The position numbers and the translations under genes were made by a program. Source: a virus. Taken from it: a stretch of DNA of 34,517 nucleotides. The stretch is from positions 1-34,517 of the IMG/VR virus record IMGVR_UViG_3300028840_000485; one strand, written 5' to 3'. Below the pieces are notes generated by a model. It was not told the DNA's origin, searched no databases, and worked only from the letters and a program-made list of their open reading frames with translations. Positions 30,813 through 34,517 of this stretch are shown one piece after another (within the stretch, counting starts at the first letter, position 1; every line of letters starts with the position of its first letter).

Positions 30813-31505
30813 ATGGCAAATATAAAAATAGCAAAAGTTGGTGCATGTAATAACGATGCAGTTTTATATAATGGGAATTGTTACAAGTTCCTTCAGGAAA
30901 GCCCCGATCCACCTGACACAACACCTGCAAGCATTCATGATGATTGCGAAGATTGCAAATGTGACAATGCAGTGAGCGTTGAATATTCAAGTTGCGAATG
31001 TGGCGATTCAATTTTTGTTGATCCTGCTGTGCTTTCAGGATTAACACCACCACCACCTGTGATTGAAATTTCAACAGTCTGTTATCAATATGTGGAATGT
31101 TCACAGACAGCAATTGATACATTTTCAATTGATTCAGAACCAGCAACATGTGATGATTCTGTCTGTGCAGATGTATTCACATGTCCTGTTGATTGCTCAA
31201 GTTGTTCGTGGCCATTAAGTATTTTCATATCAGGAATTACAGGAAGTGCTTCCTGCACAAGCCATAATACATTTTTTAATTTTAGCTCACAGCCTTCATC
31301 ATGCGTCAGGCGTTATCAAAATTTTCTTGGAACAGTTTTTGTCGATGTTCAATGTGTTGGAACAAAATGGCAGGTTGTCGATATTCTTGGATTAGGTTTG
31401 ATTTGGGAAGCAGACAATGTTTGTGGTTGTCCACCAACAGGCATTTTTTATAATTTAGTTTCAACAGGTTCATGTGGGGGAACTCCGACATGTCAGGTCT
31501 TTTAA
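30813..31505 (+). CDS. Cys-rich repeat tail-associated protein 3 (230 aa)
   Basis: Starts one base after the upstream stop. It has the half-module NGNCYKFLQESPDPPDTTP with DDCEDCKC, then one full module (VEYSSCECGDSIFVDPAVL, VIEISTVCYQYVECSQ, TAIDTFSIDSEPATCDDSVC). A different C-terminal domain contains WQVVDILGLGLIWEADNVCG, similar in style to the end of protein 2 (EWQVRYLCN). At DNA level its 31113-31170 segment is nearly identical to 29583-29640 of protein 1, so these genes duplicated or exchanged sequence recently. Confidence 0.7.
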   Translation: MANIKIAKVGACNNDAVLYNGNCYKFLQESPDPPDTTPASIHDDCEDCKCDNAVSVEYSSCECGDSIFVDPAVLSGLTPPPPVIEISTVCYQYVECSQTAIDTFSIDSEPATCDDSVCADVFTCPVDCSSCSWPLSIFISGITGSASCTSHNTFFNFSSQPSSCVRRYQNFLGTVFVDVQCVGTKWQVVDILGLGLIWEADNVCGCPPTGIFYNLVSTGSCGGTPTCQVF

Positions 31506-31521
31506 TTGAAAGGAAAAAATA

Positions 31522-32028
31522 ATGAAACCCAAATTCACAGAAAGTTATATTTGCAGAAGCAATCAGAATTGCATGAATTGCAGGTTTTCCCCTATTCGGG
31601 AAAAGTGGTTTGGAATGTATGAAGTTCCTGAAAATATTCGTGAAGAATGTGCAAGGGGAAAAACAATTGATCAAATCAAAGAAGAACATGCAAATGTTCA
31701 GAAAATGAGAAAAGAAAACCCTGAATTGCCAAGCCTGATTCAAAGGGCATGGAACTATTCACAGTTTTTGAAGCGTGAAGCAATTGCAAAAGCTAATGGT
31801 GAAGAAACAACTGTTTCACAGGAAGTCTTTGAAGAAAGGCTGAAAATTTGTCAAGCAAATAAATGTGGCAAACTAAATATAAAAGAACATGATGATGGTC
31901 AAGGTGGAATCTTGGAAACATTCACATGTTCACATCAAAGCTGTGGATGCAATCTGTTAAGCAAGTTATGGAAAACAGTTGAATCATGTCCAATGGATGA
32001 ATGGCAATCCACACAAGGAAATGGATGA
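31522..32028 (+). CDS. Cys-rich, Zn-ribbon-like phage protein (168 aa)
   Basis: The N-terminus has CRSNQNCMNCRFSPIREKW, a helical middle follows (residues 45-110), and the C-terminus carries ERLKICQANKCGKLNI, TFTCSHQSCGCNLLSKLW and ESCPMDEW. The last block (C-x4-C ... C-x4-CGC-x2-L-x2-K ... CP-x3-W) is a recurrent pattern at the C-terminus of phage proteins of unknown function and would suit two zinc sites. A role in tail completion or in host interaction cannot be decided. AAAGGAAAAAATA precedes the ATG. Its end overlaps the nuclease gene. Confidence 0.7.
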   Translation: MKPKFTESYICRSNQNCMNCRFSPIREKWFGMYEVPENIREECARGKTIDQIKEEHANVQKMRKENPELPSLIQRAWNYSQFLKREAIAKANGEETTVSQEVFEERLKICQANKCGKLNIKEHDDGQGGILETFTCSHQSCGCNLLSKLWKTVESCPMDEWQSTQGNG

Positions 32029-32363
32029 TGAATTATGAATACAGAGCATTGTGTGTGAAAGTCTACGATGGTGACACCATCACCTGTGACATTGATCTTG
32101 GATTTTATATCACACTGAGAAAGCAAACAATCAGGTTGCTAAGTATTGACACCCCTGAAATTCGTGGTGATGAAAGACCTGAAGGATTGATTGCAAAAGA
32201 TTGGCTTGCTGAACAAATCCTGAACAAGGAAGTTGTTCTGCACACACTGAAAGACAAACGAGGGAAATACGGACGCTGGCTTGCAGATGTTTACCTGCCT
32301 GAATCTGACATTTCCCTGAACAAAACAATGCTTGATTTGGGCATTGCCAAAAAATACCAATAG
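32025..32363 (+). CDS. SNase-like (thermonuclease) endonuclease
   Basis: A 112-aa staphylococcal-nuclease-fold protein. Family motifs are complete: VKVYDGDTI (11-19, calcium ligand Asp), TIRLLSIDTPEI (35-46, with the catalytic Arg37, Asp42 and Glu45), and KYGRWLADVYL (81-91, with catalytic Arg84). Such enzymes cut DNA or RNA using calcium. No signal peptide is present, so it acts inside the cell or in the virion. It could degrade host DNA, act in packaging or be a tail-associated nuclease. Starts at 32025 and 32028 are both reasonable after AAGGAA (32015-32020); the first forms an ATGA overlap with the upstream gene. Confidence 0.85.
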   Translation: MMNYEYRALCVKVYDGDTITCDIDLGFYITLRKQTIRLLSIDTPEIRGDERPEGLIAKDWLAEQILNKEVVLHTLKDKRGKYGRWLADVYLPESDISLNKTMLDLGIAKKYQ

Positions 32364-32375
32364 GAGAAAAAAGAA

Positions 32376-33059
32376 ATGAAACAAGCAATTTATCTGATCA
32401 TGTGTTGTCTGCTGTTTGCAGGATGCTTGACAATAAATGATGATGAAAGCAAGAAGGATGAAGTCACAACCAAAGAAGGGATTGTTCAACTTGATCCAAA
32501 TAAAACCTACACAGCAGATGAAGTGAAAGCAATCAAGCAAAAACAGGCACTTGCTTTTGATCAGGAAATCTTGAACAGGAAACTTGAATCAGACAAGGAC
32601 ACAAGAACAGTTCTGCGAAGGGTGCAATATCTGTGCGGTCTTATTCTACTAATATCAGCGATTGCTTTTTGGAAAGCACCTTCGTCAAATGCTAAACGAT
32701 GGGCAATAGGTGGTGCAGTTGGATCAGTCTTTGCTTTGATGGTATGTGCAACCTGTTCTTTCTTTCTTGATTGGATCAGGTGGATCATGCTCGGCTTGCT
32801 TTTAAGTGCAATTATCACTGCTGTTGGTTTTGCTGTTCTTTGGATCAGGAAAAACTATGCATTCAAGACTGTCACCAAGTCAGCACAGAAACACATTGAC
32901 GCTGATCCTGAAGGATGGAATGATCTTGTTGAAAGTGGCAAGATTGATCACGATGAAGATGTGAAGAAACAGGTGAAGGATGCAAAGAAACAAATTGAAG
33001 CAGACAACACCAAAGAAAAGAAAGCAAAACTGAAGGAAAGCATCAAAGAATTGAAATGA
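32376..33059 (+). CDS. Putative lipoprotein with three membrane segments (227 aa)
   Basis: The N-terminus IYLIMCCLLFAGC is a typical lipobox signal (cleavage before Cys17). A charged region (21-80) is followed by hydrophobic segments at about 84-99, 109-131 and 134-157, then a long charged helix with heptad features (170-227). This combination of lipid anchor, membrane bundle and cytoplasmic or periplasmic coiled coil is unusual and fits neither a simple holin nor a two-gene spanin. Superinfection exclusion, lysis control or membrane anchoring are possible. It follows AGGAGAAAAAAGAA and overlaps the next gene as ATGA. Confidence 0.7.
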   Translation: MKQAIYLIMCCLLFAGCLTINDDESKKDEVTTKEGIVQLDPNKTYTADEVKAIKQKQALAFDQEILNRKLESDKDTRTVLRRVQYLCGLILLISAIAFWKAPSSNAKRWAIGGAVGSVFALMVCATCSFFLDWIRWIMLGLLLSAIITAVGFAVLWIRKNYAFKTVTKSAQKHIDADPEGWNDLVESGKIDHDEDVKKQVKDAKKQIEADNTKEKKAKLKESIKELK

Positions 33060-33685
33060 TTCACCTTTGCACAGTTCAGCACACAGGAACTTGGTTTCTG
33101 ATCAGGTTCCTGTATAAACACCCTGAAGTTCATGACTACATCATTGAATGGACATTGCGACATCAATTAAGCAAATGCACACTTGATGAAACAAAAAGGA
33201 ACATCTTTCATTGTCATGCACCTGCAAAAGACAGTGCATATTTTCACATCTTGGAATCCCTGATGAAAACAAACAAGGTTGTGATGACAGTTCGTGATCC
33301 AATTTTAGCACTGACAACTCGGCACACAAGGCATCCTGAAATGGATCACACTTTCATCTTGAAAGGGTTTCTTCAAATGCATGAATGGGCAGACAATGAA
33401 AATGTTTTCTTTTTCAACATTCATGATCAAAGGGAAGAACAGTTGATTGCACTTCTTGAGTTTTTAGGATTGGAAATTGACTGTGAACTGATCAGTGAAT
33501 ACGAAAACAATTGGCAAGCAGAAAACACAACACAGGGAAGGAACATCTTGAAAACCCTTTATCTTGAACATGGGATTGATGGCATCAGGCACAAGCTGTC
33601 AGATGAAATTGAATTCCTTGAAAAATATCAAGATAAAATTCAGGGTTTCATGGAAAGGTTTGTCAGATTGTCTTGGTTTTCTTGA
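33056..33685 (+). CDS. Second sulfotransferase-like protein (209 aa)
   Basis: The sequence begins with a phosphosulfate-binding-like loop, VQHTGTWFLIRFL (7-19), comparable to the TxGTxxL loop of PAPS-dependent sulfotransferases. Later it has KVVMTVRDPILALTTR (74-89), the usual VRDPxxxxxSxxxx 3'-phosphate-binding site, with Thr replacing Ser. The order and distance are right for the fold, but the protein is short and the rest is divergent, so acceptor and activity are uncertain. It overlaps the lipoprotein gene as ATGA. Together with cysC (1606) and the sulfotransferase at 20401 it forms a dispersed set of sulfate-transfer genes. Confidence 0.6.
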   Translation: MIHLCTVQHTGTWFLIRFLYKHPEVHDYIIEWTLRHQLSKCTLDETKRNIFHCHAPAKDSAYFHILESLMKTNKVVMTVRDPILALTTRHTRHPEMDHTFILKGFLQMHEWADNENVFFFNIHDQREEQLIALLEFLGLEIDCELISEYENNWQAENTTQGRNILKTLYLEHGIDGIRHKLSDEIEFLEKYQDKIQGFMERFVRLSWFS

Positions 33686-33734
33686 CAAATTAAAGAAAAA
33701 ATGCAATTTGCGATAAAATGGAATATATTAAAAA

Positions 33735-34154
33735 ATGAGCGATGATATAACAACAGAAAAAGAAGGCAACAGAAAAATGTCAACAAAAGAATGGTGGATT
33801 GGAATTCTTGCCCTTGTCTTCACAGGCATTGGATTGATTTTCAGTATGTGGCAGACATCAATTGAAAATGCAAAAGAGAATCAGAAAACCCGATCCATTG
33901 TTCAGGATTTGAAAGAAGACTTTGAACAGTACAAGCAGATCACTGACAAAAGCCTTGCACATCTGTCTTCCAAGCATCATGAACATTCTGCAATGGCAGG
34001 ACACCCGATCACACAGGAAAGGATTCTGCAAAATCAGAAATTGCTTGAAAAGATGGAACAAGTCATCACAAAAGATGTGCCACAGATCAAAGCTGAAATC
34101 ATGCTGTTGCGTGCTGTCACCATGCCAAAGACATCACCTTCACCTGTGCCATAA
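33735..34154 (+). CDS. Single-pass membrane protein with coiled coil (holin- or spanin-like, 139 aa)
   Basis: A membrane segment at about residues 22-41 (WIGILALVFTGIGLIFSMW) follows a short charged N-terminus and is followed by a long charged helix (42-75, 95-125) predicted to be a coiled coil. Phage genes of this form at the end of the structural operon are often annotated as holin or i-spanin, but nothing here proves lysis function and no endolysin is present in the window. A terminator lies 50 bases downstream. There is no clear Shine-Dalgarno, only an AT-rich leader. Confidence 0.65.
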   Translation: MSDDITTEKEGNRKMSTKEWWIGILALVFTGIGLIFSMWQTSIENAKENQKTRSIVQDLKEDFEQYKQITDKSLAHLSSKHHEHSAMAGHPITQERILQNQKLLEKMEQVITKDVPQIKAEIMLLRAVTMPKTSPSPVP

Positions 34155-34204
34155 GATTTCAAGGTCACTGTGAATTCTGCTTCGGGTTCATGGTTGAATG
34201 ACTG

Positions 34205-34244
34205 CCCTTCTTGATGCAAAATAAAGCATCCTGAAGGGTTTTTT
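34205..34244 (+). terminator. Strong Rho-independent terminator after the last complete gene
   Basis: CCCTTC (34205-34210) and GATGC (34213-34217) pair with GCATC (34226-34230) and GAAGGG (34233-34238), with one internal TT/CT bulge and an 8-base loop, followed by six T and then CTTTT. Confidence 0.88.
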
Positions 34245-34315
34245 CTTTTCAGGGGTGTCAGTGGTGGGTTTTGCTGGCAAAGTGCAGGAGAATCAAAGGA
34301 ATCACCATTCAGTGC

Positions 34316-34347
34316 AAAAAAAAGCCCTGCCGGAGGCTTGGCAGGGC
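34316..34347 (-). terminator. Candidate minus-strand Rho-independent terminator
   Basis: Read on the minus strand, GCCCTGCC (34347-34340) and GGCAGGGC (34331-34324) form a perfect 8-bp GC-rich stem with an 8-base loop followed by eight T. On the plus strand the hairpin is not followed by T. This would end leftward transcripts entering from beyond the window's right edge, converging with the plus terminator at 34205-34244. Confidence 0.7.
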
Positions 34348-34391
34348 AACAAGGAGGCGTATTCAGTGGCTCTTGCAGGAGAAAAGGAGGC

Positions 34392-34504
34392 ATGGCATTA
34401 CAAAAACCACAATCAAAACTGTCATTTCAGGTTCAGAAAGCAAGGAAATTGCAAAAAAACCCTGAAAAAATCTATATTTTCCCTGATTTTCTGCCCTTTT
34501 CCCT
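34392..34504 (+). CDS. Partial 5' end of an unknown gene, cut by the adapter
   Basis: AGGAG (34377-34381) and AAGGAGG (34384-34390) precede an ATG whose frame stays open with phage-like codons to the end (starts MALQKPQSKLSFQVQKARK and continues EKIYIFPDFLPFSL). The true sequence stops at 34504 because the adapter begins at 34505. I cannot name the product. A minus-strand reading frame ending at 34363, 16 bases before the minus-strand terminator hairpin, is the competing interpretation of this short region. Confidence 0.4.
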
Positions 34505-34517
34505 AGATCGGAAGAGC
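34505..34517. other. Illumina adapter sequence (assembly artefact)
   Basis: The last 13 bases, AGATCGGAAGAGC, are exactly the common start of the Illumina TruSeq adapter. They are not phage DNA. They also create an artificial TAG stop in one frame at 34504-34506. Confidence 0.97.

Noticed and set aside
33682-33687. Perfect -35-like TTGACA before the holin-like gene
   Set aside because: It spans the stop codon of the previous gene and no -10 box lies 15-19 bases downstream; the AT-rich TATATT is 36 bases away.
34034-34393. Minus-strand gene of 119 codons at the right end
   Set aside because: It runs antisense through the end of the holin-like gene and through two terminators; composition is not like the phage proteins.
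4134-34504. Similarity of TGCCTTTTCCCT (near 4135) and TGCCCTTTTCCCT at the right end as terminal repeats
   Set aside because: About 12 bases of low-complexity pyrimidines with one gap; neither copy lies at both ends of the window.

Overview
The window is a stretch of a tailed double-stranded DNA phage with a long non-contractile tail (siphovirus type). All convincing genes lie on the + strand, are tightly packed, and often overlap as ATGA. Structural hallmarks are a DUF1073-type portal, a Mu F-like head morphogenesis protein, a DUF2213-type prohead protease, a small decoration protein, an HK97/encapsulin-like major capsid protein, connector proteins, a tail tube protein, a frameshifted tail assembly chaperone and an 801-residue tape measure. 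No sheath gene is seen. The DNA is AT-rich by eye (not computed), Shine-Dalgarno sites are strong and the standard genetic code fits. The host cannot be named. Strong SD sites, a lipobox protein and a GT9-like (LPS heptosyltransferase-like) domain lean weakly towards a Gram-negative host. I see no terminase, endolysin, integrase, polymerase or tRNA, so this is probably only part of a genome. The last 13 bases are a common Illumina adapter sequence, so the right edge is an assembly artefact or marks a physical DNA end.

Layout. (1) 1-6300: about 18 small genes, mostly unknown, many preceded by the same AAAGGAGAATC-type ribosome binding site. They include an APS kinase (cysC), two small Cys-motif proteins, a gene that looks frameshifted (3599-4016), and a repeat-rich non-coding stretch (4017-4281) that could be a control or origin region. 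The block ends in a Rho-independent terminator at 6315-6346. (2) 6355-16841: a candidate promoter, then portal, a MuF/collagen-like fusion, two related fibre-like proteins, an unknown protein, a small phospholipase A2-like membrane protein, a surface-like protein, protease/scaffold, decoration and capsid genes, closed by a terminator at 16807-16841. (3) 16889-21072: an acidic protein, then a modification cassette: a DUF115-like protein, a 785-residue methyltransferase/GT9-like/DxD glycosyltransferase fusion, and a sulfotransferase. (4) 21069-27563: connector, tail tube, chaperone, tape measure and the next tail protein. (5) 27563-31505: tail tip or fibre proteins, three of which share a Cys-rich repeat. 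(6) 31522-34154: a Zn-ribbon-like protein, an SNase-type nuclease, a lipoprotein/membrane protein, a second sulfotransferase-like protein and a holin-like membrane protein, then a terminator at 34205-34244.

The most interesting idea is a phage-encoded sulfation pathway. The APS kinase would make PAPS, the sulfate donor, and two P-loop sulfotransferases could use it. One sits in an ATGA-overlapping unit with a DUF115-like gene and the methyltransferase/glycosyltransferase fusion. Because this unit lies inside the late structural genes, it may decorate the virion or a late host surface with a methylated, sulfated glycan. A second notable item is the phospholipase A2-like protein encoded among the head genes. 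A textbook -1 frameshift signal (GGGAAAC plus hairpin) links the two halves of the tail chaperone.
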